Below, piece after piece: positions 40,009-50,702 of a DNA stretch of 64,000 bases. Location: positions 434,001 to 498,000 of the forward strand of contig NC_047493.1 of the NCBI RefSeq assembly GCF_002079055.1, written 5' to 3'. The DNA is from Saccharomyces paradoxus. Taxonomy: Eukaryota > Ascomycota > Saccharomycetes > Saccharomycetales > Saccharomycetaceae. Under the pieces are notes generated by a model. That model ran no database searches. It was not told the DNA's origin and saw only the letters and a program-made list of their open reading frames with translations. Position 1 is the stretch's first letter. Each line of letters starts with the position of its first letter. A program made the position numbers and the translations under genes.

Positions 40009-41430
40009 ATGGGTAACGATAACAGTAAGAAGCTGCAGATGCAGGAAGAAGAAAAAAATCCCAAACAGCCGGTTAATTTCCTGCCTCAGGGTAAATGGTT
40101 GAAGCCAAATGAAATCGAATATGAGTTCGGTGGGACTGCTGGTGTTATTGGTATGCTAATCGGGTTCCCACTGCTAATGTACTACATGTGGATTTGTGCG
40201 GAATTCTATCACGGCAAGGTTGCCCTACCCAAGGCAGGTGAATCCTGGATGCACTTCATCAAGCATTTATATCAACTGGTCCTGGAGAACGGTATCCCAG
40301 AAAAATATGACTGGACTGTTTTCTTGACATTTTGGGTGTTCCAAATCATTTTCTACTATACGTTGCCTGGTATCTGGACGAAAGGTCAACCTTTGTCTCA
40401 TTTAAAGGGGAAACAATTGCCTTACTATTGTAATGCTATGTGGACGTTGTATGTGACTACTACTTTGGTCTTAGTTTTGCATTTTACCAATCTTTTTAGA
40501 CTGTATGTCATTATTGAACGTTTCGGGAAGATTATGACATGTGCCATCATTTCAGGTTTCGCTTTCTCCACTATACTATACTTATGGACTTTATTTATCT
40601 CACATGACTATCATAGAATGACAGGAAACCATCTTTATGACTTCTTTATGGGGGCACCTCTAAACCCTCGTTGGGGAATCTTGGACTTGAAGATGTTTTT
40701 CGAGGTCAGATTGCCTTGGTTCACTCTTTATTTTATCACTTTGGGCGCCTGTTTGAAGCAGTGGGAGACCTACGGCTATGTGACTCCACAATTGGGCGTT
40801 GTCATGTTGGCCCATTGGTTGTACGCTAACGCATGTGCCAAAGGTGAAGAGTTGATTGTTCCAACCTGGGACATGGCTTATGAGAAGTTTGGATTTATGT
40901 TGATCTTTTGGAATATTGCTGGTGTACCATACACTTACTGTCATTGTACTTTGTATCTGTACTACCACGACCCATCTGAATATCAATGGTCTACATTGTA
41001 CAATGTTTCATTGTACGTCATCCTATTGTGTGCTTACTACTTCTTTGACACGGCAAATGCCCAGAAAAATGCCTTCAGAAAGCAAATGTCTGGTGATAAG
41101 ACTGTCAGAAAGACCTTCCCATTTTTGCCATACCAAATTTTGAAGAATCCAAAGTATATGGTCACTTCCAATGGATCATATCTATTGATTGACGGTTGGT
41201 ACACATGGGCAAGAAAAATTCACTACACAGCTGATTGGACTCAATCTCTAATTTGGGCCTTATCTTGCGGTTTCAATTCAGTGTTCCCATGGTTTTTCCC
41301 AGCATTCTTCCTTGTTGTCCTGGTTCACAGAGCCTTCAGAGATCAAGCCAAATGTAAGAGAAAGTACGGAAAGGATTGGGATGAGTATTGTAAGCATTGC
41401 CCTTATGTCTTTATTCCTTACGTTTTTTAG
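40009..41430 (+). CDS. ERG4: Erg4, sterol C-24(28) reductase
   Basis: The 473-residue ER membrane enzyme makes ergosterol from ergosta-5,7,22,24(28)-tetraenol with NADPH, the last step of the pathway. It has about eight or more membrane segments. Family motifs of ERG4/ERG24 reductases are seen: [19 protein letters not shown] and, at the C-terminus, [23 protein letters not shown]. Length matches S. cerevisiae. The N-terminus ([16 protein letters not shown]) is the most changed part. ERG26, another sterol gene, lies at the right end of the window. Confidence 0.96.
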   Translation: MGNDNSKKLQMQEEEKNPKQPVNFLPQGKWLKPNEIEYEFGGTAGVIGMLIGFPLLMYYMWICAEFYHGKVALPKAGESWMHFIKHLYQLVLENGIPEKYDWTVFLTFWVFQIIFYYTLPGIWTKGQPLSHLKGKQLPYYCNAMWTLYVTTTLVLVLHFTNLFRLYVIIERFGKIMTCAIISGFAFSTILYLWTLFISHDYHRMTGNHLYDFFMGAPLNPRWGILDLKMFFEVRLPWFTLYFITLGACLKQWETYGYVTPQLGVVMLAHWLYANACAKGEELIVPTWDMAYEKFGFMLIFWNIAGVPYTYCHCTLYLYYHDPSEYQWSTLYNVSLYVILLCAYYFFDTANAQKNAFRKQMSGDKTVRKTFPFLPYQILKNPKYMVTSNGSYLLIDGWYTWARKIHYTADWTQSLIWALSCGFNSVFPWFFPAFFLVVLVHRAFRDQAKCKRKYGKDWDEYCKHCPYVFIPYVF

Positions 41431-41637
41431 TTTTCTGTATTTTTCTATCCGCTTTAGTGCCTTCTCTTTACCGTTTGTATATAAAAAGTATTGATGTATT
41501 TACACGACAAAAAAGTTTAAAAAATTATTCGATTTTCTATTACTTGATCTACTTTTTCGTATAATAAATCCTAAATGAAACGTGTTTGTACGCATATTGA
41601 GAGTGATTTCACACTATGTTGTGACAGGATAAGCATA

Positions 41638-42396
41638 TTAATCTTGTTCAGCGATTGCTACTAGCCTTTCTTCAATATTCTCAGCACTCAAGGTGAAGAA
41701 CTTGTCCTTAATGGCGACACCGACTTCTAAGTCATTCTTTGAGAACTCAGTACCCAATGCATCAATCATATGGGTAATTGCAAATTCTACCACTTTCTCC
41801 CACGATTCTTCATTAATATGGTCAATTTTACTCTTTTTGAAATGGTTTTCCAAGTTTGTTGTAACCTCTTGTTGTTTTGGCCCTGTTGCAGTAGCTTTAT
41901 AACCAACATAATAACCTGCGGGGTCGGTTTTGTAAATGGAGGGACCTAATTCTTCGTCTACGGAAACAAATGTGAGTATAACACCTAATGGTCTCATGTA
42001 TGCTCTTTGAGTATAAATTTGGGAAAGATTAGCCATTCTCTTAGCCAATACATCACATGGCATATCGTAACCATATTTATAACGGAATTCTGCAGCCTCA
42101 GCCTTGGCCCTTAAGGCCGCATTTCTTGCATCCGGTATTGGTCCGTTTACCACCATACCAATCGTTCTTGAAATACAAAATATATACGAAACGGTAGATG
42201 GATCTAATAGTTTGTCAGGGACCTTTTTCTGACTTATCACCACAGTGCAATCTTTGCCTCTGACCGCTAATGAGTTTATGTTAGTTTGATTGGTAGCTTT
42301 AAAGGCATATTCTACTTGATATAAACGACCTTCGGGAGAAAAGATAGTGATATGTCTGTCATAACCAGCAGCAGATGCAGCAGCAGCTCCGGACAT
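41638..42396 (-). CDS. SCL1: Scl1, proteasome 20S subunit alpha1
   Basis: The 252-residue protein is one of seven alpha subunits that form the outer rings and gate of the 20S core. The N-terminal [23 protein letters not shown] is the alpha-subunit signature. It has no catalytic Thr, as normal for alpha subunits. Length matches S. cerevisiae. A PACE element lies 101-109 bp upstream, so Rpn4 probably controls it with the other proteasome genes. It is divergent from MPO1. Confidence 0.97.
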   Translation of the reverse strand: MSGAAAASAAGYDRHITIFSPEGRLYQVEYAFKATNQTNINSLAVRGKDCTVVISQKKVPDKLLDPSTVSYIFCISRTIGMVVNGPIPDARNAALRAKAEAAEFRYKYGYDMPCDVLAKRMANLSQIYTQRAYMRPLGVILTFVSVDEELGPSIYKTDPAGYYVGYKATATGPKQQEVTTNLENHFKKSKIDHINEESWEKVVEFAITHMIDALGTEFSKNDLEVGVAIKDKFFTLSAENIEERLVAIAEQD

Positions 42397-42496
42397 GATT
42401 GTAGTATGTTTCTTTGCTTTGATTCGTTTCTGCCCTTATATGACTTTGCATCAAAAATAATGAATTAGCCATTTAAGTTAGTCTATTCTTGCTTGC

Positions 42497-42505
42497 GGTG
42501 GCAAA
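42497..42505 (+). promoter_or_regulatory. PACE element (Rpn4 site) of SCL1
   Basis: GGTGGCAAA is the perfect proteasome-associated control element. It lies 101-109 bp before the SCL1 ATG and about 190 bp before the divergent MPO1, which it might also affect. Confidence 0.9.
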
Positions 42506-42694
42506 TTGATATGGTCTGTCGTCGATTGTGATATCACATTTAAGGACTGCAATTATCATTATAAGAGATGGGGTAAGGAACGTTAAAGTAACTCTTGGAG
42601 AGTGAAAACATGGGAGTCTGTGTAGATGGGATGTACATAAATATAGCAGGTTTTGAGAACATATTTTTGATCTTTTGTTACATAAAAAATAGAT

Positions 42695-43219
42695 ATGGGT
42701 GAAGGTCTGCTGGATTTGAGGTCTCAGCTTGGATTTTACAAGTTTTATCACCACAACCCTAGGAACGTTTTGATCCACTCCATATTTGTTCCTACCATCC
42801 TATTCAGTGGTTGCTGTATGCTCCACAGGGTCAAAATATATCAGGGCATTTCATTGACTGCCGTGCTAAGCGTTTCATTTTCCATATTTTATTGCCTTTT
42901 GTATTTCCCTACAGGACTATTAGCAGGAGTTCTTTTACTTTTATTAAATCTTGCATTGATCGATCGCAGGGTCGATTTAACATTTAAGCAGGAACTGAGT
43001 TTGTTTGTTATTGGTTGGATTTTCCAGTTTGTTGGCCATGGCGTCTTTGAGAAGAAGAGGCCGGCATTGGTTGACAATCTAGTTCAGAGCTTGGTGCTGG
43101 CGCCGTATTTTATAATGTTCGAGTTCCTTTTCAAATTGGGTTTCATGCCTCGGTTAAAGGCAACCCTCGAGCATGATCTTGAAATTAAGCAAAGAAATTC
43201 GCGGAAGCAAAAACAATGA
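42695..43219 (+). CDS. MPO1: Mpo1, ER dioxygenase of phytosphingosine alpha-oxidation
   Basis: The 174-residue ER membrane protein acts in breakdown of phytosphingosine, as an Fe2+-dependent dioxygenase that shortens 2-hydroxy fatty acids. The family (DUF962) is marked by conserved histidines; here FYKFYHHNPRNVLIHSIFVP near the N-terminus and IFQFVGHGVFEKKRPAL. About four membrane segments lie at 30-150. Length matches S. cerevisiae (174). Its stop codon is 238 bp from the convergent LEU1 end. Confidence 0.93.
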   Translation: MGEGLLDLRSQLGFYKFYHHNPRNVLIHSIFVPTILFSGCCMLHRVKIYQGISLTAVLSVSFSIFYCLLYFPTGLLAGVLLLLLNLALIDRRVDLTFKQELSLFVIGWIFQFVGHGVFEKKRPALVDNLVQSLVLAPYFIMFEFLFKLGFMPRLKATLEHDLEIKQRNSRKQKQ

Positions 43220-43457
43220 AGAAAGAGTGTAAAATTACACTTGAAATACATATACGTTTCGAAGTATTCGCAGAACCTATACCAACAAGGAGGAGCCTTA
43301 TTGCAAACTGCATCAATGATGTTATAGTCAAATAAATAAATAATTAGATGAGTACGTTAAAGTACGTATTAATAATAAATAAGTAGTTTGGTTCTAGACA
43401 AAATGTGAGACTCTTGCTAAAGCACATGTTTTGATTGCCAGATTTAGATATTTTTCA

Positions 43458-45797
43458 TCACCAATCTTGGTGGACTTTGTCGAAAGTAGTTGTAACAGCC
43501 TTTCTTCTTGGAACGTTGTCAAACTTTAATAATTTTGACCCACCTTCTAGGAATGAGTATTTATCTCTCCTCAAAGCTTCATATCTGGAAATATATTCTT
43601 CCTTCTGCAATGTAATACCAATATCATCAAGACCATTTACTAAGCAGTGCTTTCTGAAAGATTCTATTTCAAAATGATCGACGAGCACATTACCATCGGA
43701 ATCCAAAATTTTCTGATTTGGTAAATCAACGCAGAGCTTACCACCCTTATTAGCAATAGGGATCAATTTATCAATGATTATTTGTTGATCTAATCTGATT
43801 GGTAACAAGCCATTTTTGAAAGAGTTATTATAGAAAATATCACCGTAAGAAGGTGCGATGATGGATTTTATACCAAAATCTTTTAGAGCCCATGGTGCGT
43901 GTTCTCTGGAGGAGCCACATCCGAAATTGTCACCAGTAACAATCAATATTTCAGCTTCTCTCCAGGGTTCAACATTTAATACGAAGTCGGTTTCTTGGTC
44001 CTTACCTTGATCGTCTTTGCGGAAACGCCATTCATAAAACAACCCCTTCTTTAAACCCGTTCTTTTAATTGTCTTCAAAAATTGCTTTGGAATAATAGCA
44101 TCTGTATCGACATTAGCCTTATCTAATGGTGCACTGATACCTTCCAAAGTCAAAAATGGCTTCATGCCGGAAGAGCTAGGTTTAGCAGGAGTATCATCGG
44201 ACTTTACTGGGATGTCCTTTAGTTCATCATTTGCAACATCTTGGGGAGCGTCTTCAGGTTGGACAGGTTCAGCGTGATCGTAAGCAGCACTTTCAAGCTC
44301 TTTTTCATCTTCTGAAGTAACTTCAACCTTTGGGCTACTTTGGTCTTGGTTCTTGTACTCGAATTCTCTGATATCCACGAAGTGACCAGTGATACCGGCA
44401 GCAGCGGCCATGGCTGGAGACATCAAATGTGTACGAGACAAGGCACCTTGACGACCTTCGAAATTTCTGTTGGATGTAGAAGCACAACGTTCATAGGCAT
44501 CCAAAATATCAGGGTTCATACCCAAACACATTGAACAACCTGCTTCTCTCCATTCGAAACCTGCTTCTTGGAAAATCTTGTCCAAACCTTCTGCTTCAGC
44601 TTGTTTTTTGACCAAACCGGAACCTGGAACAACCATAGCTAATTTAATGTTGTCAGCCAGTTTTTGACCCTTCACTACAGCTGCTGCACTTCTTAAATCT
44701 TCAATACGACCATTGGTACAGGAGCCGATGAAAACTTTATCCACTTTGATGCTCTTTAGCGGAGTGTTTGGTTCCAAACCCATATAAGCTAAAGCTCTTT
44801 CCATACCAGACTTCTTTATTGGATCAGTAACATTTTTTGGGTCTGGCACCGAACCTGTAATTGGTAAGGCATCTTGAGGAGAGGTACCCCATGTAATAGT
44901 TGGAATCACGTCCACGGCTTCAATGTTGATTTCGTGATCAAATTTGGCACCTTCATCCGTTTTCAAAGTTTTCCAGTAGGCAACAGCCTTTTCCCATTCA
45001 GCACCCTTTGGAGCTAGAGGTCTGCCTTTGGTGTATTGGAAAGTGATTTCATCTGGTTTAATCATACCCGCTCTTGCACCAGCTTCAATAGCCATGTTAC
45101 ACATTGACATACGCGCTTCCATAGAAAGAGCTTCAATGGCTTCACCTGCGAATTCAATAACGCAACCAGTACCACCTGCGGTACCTATCAGACCAATAAT
45201 ATACAAAATCAAATCCTTAGAGGTGATACCAGGTGATAGTTTACCATTAACAGAAATTCTCATGTTCTTAGATTTAGCTTGAATAATTGTTTGGGTAGCC
45301 AAGACATGTTCGACTTCAGAAGTACCAATACCAAAGGCCAATGAACCAAAGGCACCGTGAGTAGAGGTATGGGAGTCACCACACACAACAGTGGTACCTG
45401 GTAAAGTGAAACCTTCTTCAGGACCAATGGTATGGACAATACCTTGTCTAGCTTCACTCATACCGAAATATGGGACGCCAAATTGTTTAACATTGTTTTC
45501 TAAAGTTTTGACTTGCAGACGTGAATCACTTTGCTTGATAAATGTGTCTAATGACTTGAAATTCTTTCTTGATTCAGTTGGAATGTTATGATCTACGGTT
45601 GCTAAAGTACAATCAACTCTTCTAACCTTTCTACCAGCATTTTCTAGACCCTCAAAAGCTTGTGGAGAGGTGACTTCGTGAACCAAGTGTCTGTCGATAT
45701 ACAACAAAAAGGAACCATTTTCATCTTGATGGACAACATGTGCATCAAAAACTTTATCGTAAAGAGTTCTTGGACCCTTTGATGGAGTGTAAACCAT
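43458..45797 (-). CDS. LEU1: Leu1, isopropylmalate isomerase
   Basis: The 779-residue cytosolic Fe-S enzyme of the aconitase family converts 2- to 3-isopropylmalate, the second step of leucine synthesis. The large domain (about 1-480) carries the cluster cysteines in [11 protein letters not shown] and [10 protein letters not shown], plus [14 protein letters not shown]. An acidic linker (about 490-530) leads to the small swivel domain with [17 protein letters not shown]. Fungi fuse what bacteria keep as LeuC and LeuD. Length matches S. cerevisiae. Two Leu3 sites and a Gcn4 core lie upstream. Confidence 0.97.
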   Translation of the reverse strand: MVYTPSKGPRTLYDKVFDAHVVHQDENGSFLLYIDRHLVHEVTSPQAFEGLENAGRKVRRVDCTLATVDHNIPTESRKNFKSLDTFIKQSDSRLQVKTLENNVKQFGVPYFGMSEARQGIVHTIGPEEGFTLPGTTVVCGDSHTSTHGAFGSLAFGIGTSEVEHVLATQTIIQAKSKNMRISVNGKLSPGITSKDLILYIIGLIGTAGGTGCVIEFAGEAIEALSMEARMSMCNMAIEAGARAGMIKPDEITFQYTKGRPLAPKGAEWEKAVAYWKTLKTDEGAKFDHEINIEAVDVIPTITWGTSPQDALPITGSVPDPKNVTDPIKKSGMERALAYMGLEPNTPLKSIKVDKVFIGSCTNGRIEDLRSAAAVVKGQKLADNIKLAMVVPGSGLVKKQAEAEGLDKIFQEAGFEWREAGCSMCLGMNPDILDAYERCASTSNRNFEGRQGALSRTHLMSPAMAAAAGITGHFVDIREFEYKNQDQSSPKVEVTSEDEKELESAAYDHAEPVQPEDAPQDVANDELKDIPVKSDDTPAKPSSSGMKPFLTLEGISAPLDKANVDTDAIIPKQFLKTIKRTGLKKGLFYEWRFRKDDQGKDQETDFVLNVEPWREAEILIVTGDNFGCGSSREHAPWALKDFGIKSIIAPSYGDIFYNNSFKNGLLPIRLDQQIIIDKLIPIANKGGKLCVDLPNQKILDSDGNVLVDHFEIESFRKHCLVNGLDDIGITLQKEEYISRYEALRRDKYSFLEGGSKLLKFDNVPRRKAVTTTFDKVHQDW

Positions 45798-45960
45798 TAT
45801 TTAAAATTGCAAATAATAAAAATCGATAGCGACGAAGATTATCTGTTCAATAGTTCTCTATTTTTGCTAACTGCTTCAGCTGTTTTGAGAAAAGTTCAAC
45901 GGAAACAGCGTAATGAGTGAGGCAAGTACTGCTGTTTAAATAAGTATTCAACTACTACTA

Positions 45961-45966
45961 GAGTCA
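45961..45966 (-). promoter_or_regulatory. Gcn4 core of LEU1
   Basis: GAGTCA on the plus strand is TGACTC, the Gcn4 core, 164 bp before the LEU1 ATG and next to the Leu3 sites. Confidence 0.45.
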
Positions 45967-45976
45967 ACCCATGTCG

Positions 45977-45986
45977 CCGGTCACGG
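45977..45986. promoter_or_regulatory. Leu3-like site of LEU1
   Basis: CCGGTCACGG is one base off the CCGGNNCCGG palindrome bound by Leu3. It lies 30 bp from the perfect site at 46007. Confidence 0.5.
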
Positions 45987-46006
45987 ACAAAACCGGGCAA
46001 ATTTGG

Positions 46007-46016
46007 CCGGTCCCGG
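46007..46016. promoter_or_regulatory. Leu3 site (UAS-LEU) of LEU1
   Basis: CCGGTCCCGG is a perfect CCGGNNCCGG palindrome, 210 bp before the LEU1 ATG. Leu3 activates when isopropylmalate, the Leu1 substrate, accumulates. Confidence 0.9.
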
Positions 46017-47045
46017 AATTTCATTTCCGTAACAAAAGAATCGCTCATCGTTATTATGCCAAGGTAGCACTATAGAAGGTCAGGCTGAACTGAGTCATCT
46101 AGATTAATGATGCAAATGTGAGCCTTTACACTATCATGGGGGAAAGGGAATTTGTAGAGCGACTAGCGGCCCTGTTTATTTTGTTGTAATGAAGAAATAT
46201 CGGTGCGATGAACCGGTAAAATTAGCGAAGGATATACGTACCATTAAATCTTCGGCATTCCTGAGAGGTGGCTTTCGGTCATAGAATAATATGTATTTAA
46301 TATTCTATAGCAAGGCCCCATTTTCAATTATGTGCAGTAAATGTATATATATGTATATATGTCGTCTGTATGTATGTGCGCGTAAACGTAAGCAAAAAGT
46401 GGGGTGAATGAGAGGAAATCTTTAAACTGCTATAGAAAAAAGCTTGCTAAGTATTATGACGTAAAGCCTCCATCATATTAAAGGCGAGTTGCCACATAAC
46501 TCTCAAGCTCTGCTCAGTAAAAATTAAATGAATAAATTAGTGTGTGTGCATTATATATATTAAAAATTAAGAATTAGACTAAATAAAGTGTTTCTAAAAA
46601 AATATTAAAGTTGAAATGTGCGTGTTGTGAATTGTGCTCTATTAGAATAATTATGACTTGTGTGCGTTTCATATTTTAAAATAGGAATTTACCAACAAAG
46701 AAAAGAAAAAGTACCATTTAGAGAATACCAATTTTATCAAATCAGATAAAAACAACTAGCTTCGGATTGTGTGTGTGGTGAAGCTAAAAGTTGATGTCAT
46801 TGGATCTAAAAATTTTAAAGTGTGTGTGTGTGTGAATAAAATCTTAGAATGACAACTCCGAGATGAAACTCTTAAGTAAACTTTAATAGGAAATAAGCGG
46901 TTTATTCTTGTTGGCTCCTAATTCTTTTTAGTGTATCAGTTCCCATTGATAAAAAAATTAAAATTAAAATTAGAAAAATTAAACCAGAAAAATCAAGTTG
47001 ATTAAAATGTGACAAAAATTATGATTAAATGCTACTTCAACAAAA

Positions 47046-49805
47046 TTAGGTTTCCTTTTCGTGTTGAGTAGAGACTCTTTGCATAGCAGCCATGAAGTCT
47101 TCGACACTTCTGGTAGACTTCTTTTCCTTCATTGGCTTACCGTTCATCACTCTGTCAAAGGCTTCGGAAGTGGACATTTCGTAGTAGAAACCACCCAAGA
47201 CACAGAAGATACCAATAGACCAGATCCAGACACGGACGACAGTAACAATATCAGTCCAGTTTTCAGACCACCAACCGAATAAGGTAAACATGGTAGCGAT
47301 GATGTCGACAGCGAAGACGGCACCAGCCAATTGCCATGATGGAATAGAAGACCAGAATGGACCAGCAGCTCTGGTAATGAAAATCAACCAGTTTTCAGTC
47401 AAGGAAATTTGCAAGAACATAATACCGTTCAAAGCACCGAAGTTTTGGATAATACCACCCTTTGGTAAGAACATAGTGGTCAAGGTAATCCATGAACCGA
47501 CAGCCAAAATAATACCTAAGATAATAGACATACCCCATAATCTTGGTAGGTTCCACTTGACTGGCTTTGGAGAGTAAGGAGCATTATCGTAAGCAATAGC
47601 CAAAGTAGCAACATCAGCGAAAATGGCAATGAAAACAATCAAATCAATGTTCAAAGAGTTATCCAAAATAGCAATCCATAGACCCAAGAAGATTTCCAAA
47701 TGTAAGGACAAAGCAATACGGTAAACAACGTAAGAGTACATTCTGTGGAAAATTTGTCTGGAAGTCTTCAAAGCATCAATAATGGCAGATAAACCAGGAG
47801 CCAAGAAAACAATATCAGCAGCAGATCTAGCAGCATCAGTAGCACCTTCGACAGCAATACCAGTATCAGCCTTCTTCAAAGATGGAGCATCGTTAACACC
47901 ATCACCAGTCATAGCAACCAAGTAACCTCTGTTTTGCAAGATTTCAACAACTCTGTATTTATGTTGTGGGAAAACTTCAGCGAAACCATCGGCATTTTCA
48001 ACAAAATCAGCTAATTCGGAACCTGGCATGTCACCACCGCCACCTAGACCTAATCTTTCAGCGTTGTAAATGTTGGTACCCAAACCCAATTGTCTACAAG
48101 TTTCCTTAGCAATACCGACAGCATCACCAGTTAACATTTTAACTCTTAGACCTAAATGTCTAGCTTCACTAACAGTTTGAGCAGTATCGTCTCTTGGTGG
48201 ATCCATACATGGCATAACACCCAAGATTTCCCAGTGACCTTCACCTCTCTTTCTAGCAACACCTAAAGCACGGAACCCTCTAGAAGCCAATTCAGCAACC
48301 TTGTTTTCGTAGTTTTCATGGACATCTTCTGGGATTGGGTGATCTTCTTCGACAGTCTTCAAGACGAATAATGGAGCACCCTTAACACAAACAATTCTTT
48401 CACCTTCTGGAGATTCAACAACGGCAGTAACCTTCTTGGAGACAGGGTCAAATGGGTGGAATTCCAAAACCTTGTACTTGGTCAAAGCATCCTTAGCCTT
48501 TGGATATTGTTTCAAAGATTTCAAGAAAGCCTTATCAATAGCATCCAAACCCTTCTTCTTTCTGGAAGCAGCCAAACAAGCAGTCAACATCAAGTCATCT
48601 GGAGAAACACCTTCAACAGTGTATGGTTCGTGCAAAGACAACTTGTTCTTGGTCAAAGTACCAGTCTTATCGGAACACAAGATTTCGACACCAGCCAAGG
48701 ATTCAATAGCGGACAACTTTTGGACAATAGCTTGCTTCTTAGCTAAGTAAGCAGCACCGACGGCCATAGTAGTGGTAACGACAGCTGGCAAACCAACTGG
48801 GACACCAATAATAGTAATACCTAAAGTGTATCTCAAGATTCTAACAATACCGTTAGTTCTGTAGAAACAAGCAGTCCAGACCAACAACAAAGTGGCAACG
48901 ACTAAAACCAATAAGATAATACCAATACCGTTCAAAACTTCAGTGAAATGACCTTGACCACCAGCGGCTTTGTTAACCAAAGCGGCAGCTCTACCAACGA
49001 AAGTGTTGTCACCAGTAGCGGTAACAACCATGAAACCTTCACCTCTCTTAACAGTGGAAGAAGAGAAGGTTTGGTCACCGTAATGTTTGTCGACAGCCAA
49101 AGATTCACCAGTAATAGCAGATTGATCGATTTGCAAGAAACAGTCTTCAGTGACAATACGACCATCAGTTGGGATAATGGTACCATCTTCCAATTGCAAA
49201 ATATCACCTGGGACGACTTCGTTAGCTGGAATTTCAACTAATTGACCGTCTCTGATAACAACAGCGGTGTTAGCCAATGTCTTTTTCAATTCATCGACAA
49301 TAGAACCGGCTTGGAATTCTTGAACGAAACCAACACCAGCGTTTAACATTAACAAACCACAAATAACACCGAAATCGACCCAATCGGATAAACCGGCAGC
49401 TAAAATAGCAGCGGCTTCCATAACGAATTGAATTGGACCGACGAAAAACATAACAAACTTGACGACTAAAGATTCCTTTTCGTCAGCCATTTGATTCAAA
49501 CCGTACTTCTTTCTTCTTTTCAAAACTTCATCGGAAGTTAGACCGTAAGATGGGTCAGTTTGTAAATATTCTTCTGGAACTGGTCTAGCTTCACCGGCAG
49601 CAACTGGACCATCGTCATCACTGCCTTCATCGTCGACACCGTGATTAGATTGTAGTTCTTCGATTAAAGCATCGATATCGTCATCGTCAGAAGATTCGGA
49701 TGCAGCGTCATCGTAAGTCTTGGCAGGCTTTTCTTGAGTTGGCTGATGAGCTGAAACAGAAGATGCTGAAGAGGATGATGAGGAAGAAGATGATGTATCA
49801 GCCAT
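47046..49805 (-). CDS. PMA1: Pma1, plasma membrane H+-ATPase
   Basis: The 919-residue P3-type ATPase (S. cerevisiae 918) pumps protons out and builds the gradient for nutrient uptake. The N-terminus has a Ser run and an acidic region ([17 protein letters not shown]). Motifs are ITGES in the actuator, CSDKTGTLT with the phosphorylated Asp at about 379, and [18 protein letters not shown] at the hinge. Ten membrane segments are expected. The C-terminal autoinhibitory tail [20 protein letters not shown] carries the Ser-Thr pair phosphorylated in response to glucose. Codon bias is extreme. The one-residue difference comes from an extra Ser near residue 5-13. Confidence 0.97.
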   Translation of the reverse strand: MADTSSSSSSSSSASSVSAHQPTQEKPAKTYDDAASESSDDDDIDALIEELQSNHGVDDEGSDDDGPVAAGEARPVPEEYLQTDPSYGLTSDEVLKRRKKYGLNQMADEKESLVVKFVMFFVGPIQFVMEAAAILAAGLSDWVDFGVICGLLMLNAGVGFVQEFQAGSIVDELKKTLANTAVVIRDGQLVEIPANEVVPGDILQLEDGTIIPTDGRIVTEDCFLQIDQSAITGESLAVDKHYGDQTFSSSTVKRGEGFMVVTATGDNTFVGRAAALVNKAAGGQGHFTEVLNGIGIILLVLVVATLLLVWTACFYRTNGIVRILRYTLGITIIGVPVGLPAVVTTTMAVGAAYLAKKQAIVQKLSAIESLAGVEILCSDKTGTLTKNKLSLHEPYTVEGVSPDDLMLTACLAASRKKKGLDAIDKAFLKSLKQYPKAKDALTKYKVLEFHPFDPVSKKVTAVVESPEGERIVCVKGAPLFVLKTVEEDHPIPEDVHENYENKVAELASRGFRALGVARKRGEGHWEILGVMPCMDPPRDDTAQTVSEARHLGLRVKMLTGDAVGIAKETCRQLGLGTNIYNAERLGLGGGGDMPGSELADFVENADGFAEVFPQHKYRVVEILQNRGYLVAMTGDGVNDAPSLKKADTGIAVEGATDAARSAADIVFLAPGLSAIIDALKTSRQIFHRMYSYVVYRIALSLHLEIFLGLWIAILDNSLNIDLIVFIAIFADVATLAIAYDNAPYSPKPVKWNLPRLWGMSIILGIILAVGSWITLTTMFLPKGGIIQNFGALNGIMFLQISLTENWLIFITRAAGPFWSSIPSWQLAGAVFAVDIIATMFTLFGWWSENWTDIVTVVRVWIWSIGIFCVLGGFYYEMSTSEAFDRVMNGKPMKEKKSTRSVEDFMAAMQRVSTQHEKET

Positions 49806-50155
49806 ATTGATTTTGATAATTAAATCTTTCTTATCTTCTTGTTCTTTTTAATATGATTTTCTTTAACTAGTTTGGGTATAGTCTTTTTTTCTTTCCTTTG
49901 AATGTGTGTATAAAAGAGAGAAAAAAAATGGTTATTTTCCAATTAATTAATTATTAACGATTGTTAAAGAAAAAATTTATCAACGAGGTTGATAGAAAAA
50001 AAAAGTTTTTGTAGATATAGAAGAAAAAAAGATTTTCACTATTGGTGTTATTAGAAAGTAGAAAAAAAAAATTGAGATAAATTAGATGATATAGCATACT
50101 GATAGGATATCTGAAAATAACACAATATTTGGCCTTTTTATATAATCGAAACCAT

Positions 50156-50163
50156 GGGGGGGG
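50156..50163 (+). repeat. Run of eight G in the PMA1 upstream region
   Basis: Eight G in a row (C on the PMA1 sense strand) lie about 350 bp before the PMA1 ATG, next to a TATATAA at 50139-50145. G runs of this length are rare in yeast. It may form a nucleosome-free or factor-bound spot. Confidence 0.7.
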
Positions 50164-50592
50164 AACATAAGCGGTATCCACCATCCACCACGTTTTCGTC
50201 ACCGGTCATAATTGGAATAAACAAAACAAACAAACGAACTACAGGTGTGAGAGTAACAATGTCCACAGAGGTAAAAAAAAAAAGGAAAACAGAAAAACAA
50301 AAAAAGCTCATAGTTCTACTATAACTTCTTCAGACTTTCTGTGAACGAGGGAAAAAGACAACAAAAAAGCAATGGGCAAACGGTCTCGAGAGATTTTTCA
50401 TGATGGAAAAGGAAGGAAAAAAAAACCCGAAAGGCATATGGATAACATTCTGAAAATGTTTATTCCTGTCAAAAATTCGTCAGAGGTCTCGAGGCCGGGA
50501 AGTGCCGCATTGGGAAATACAGATGCAATGCGCGCGAGTTTACGAAATTCTCGCAGGAGTTTCTCCGGCCATGTGCGGCTGGTTCTACGCTT

Positions 50593-50605
50593 AGTGTATG
50601 GGTTT
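50593..50605 (-). promoter_or_regulatory. Rap1-type site of PMA1 (proximal)
   Basis: The minus strand reads AAACCCATACACT, close to the Rap1 consensus, 788-800 bp before the PMA1 ATG. PMA1 is strongly Rap1-Gcr1 dependent in S. cerevisiae. Confidence 0.7.
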
Positions 50606-50689
50606 ATCTCTGCGGTAATTATCGCCGGATCTCCGTATCGAGACCGGGTTTGTTTTCAAATTACCGGAAAAGTACAAGCAAAATACAGT

Positions 50690-50702
50690 GATGTATGGGT
50701 GA
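50690..50702 (-). promoter_or_regulatory. Rap1-type site of PMA1 (distal)
   Basis: The minus strand reads TCACCCATACATC, a strong Rap1 match, 885-897 bp before the PMA1 ATG. With the proximal site it makes the two-site activation region known for this gene. Confidence 0.78.

Larger units (their letters stand above)
45798..47045. other. LEU1 promoter and PMA1 3' flank
   Basis: No gene is seen in this 1.25-kb stretch. The left part holds the Leu3 and Gcn4 sites of LEU1. At 46330-46380 there is a TA/TG microsatellite. From about 46540 to 46840 several separate TG tracts (CA on the PMA1 transcript strand) are scattered in AT-rich DNA, perhaps in the PMA1 3' end. Confidence 0.6.
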
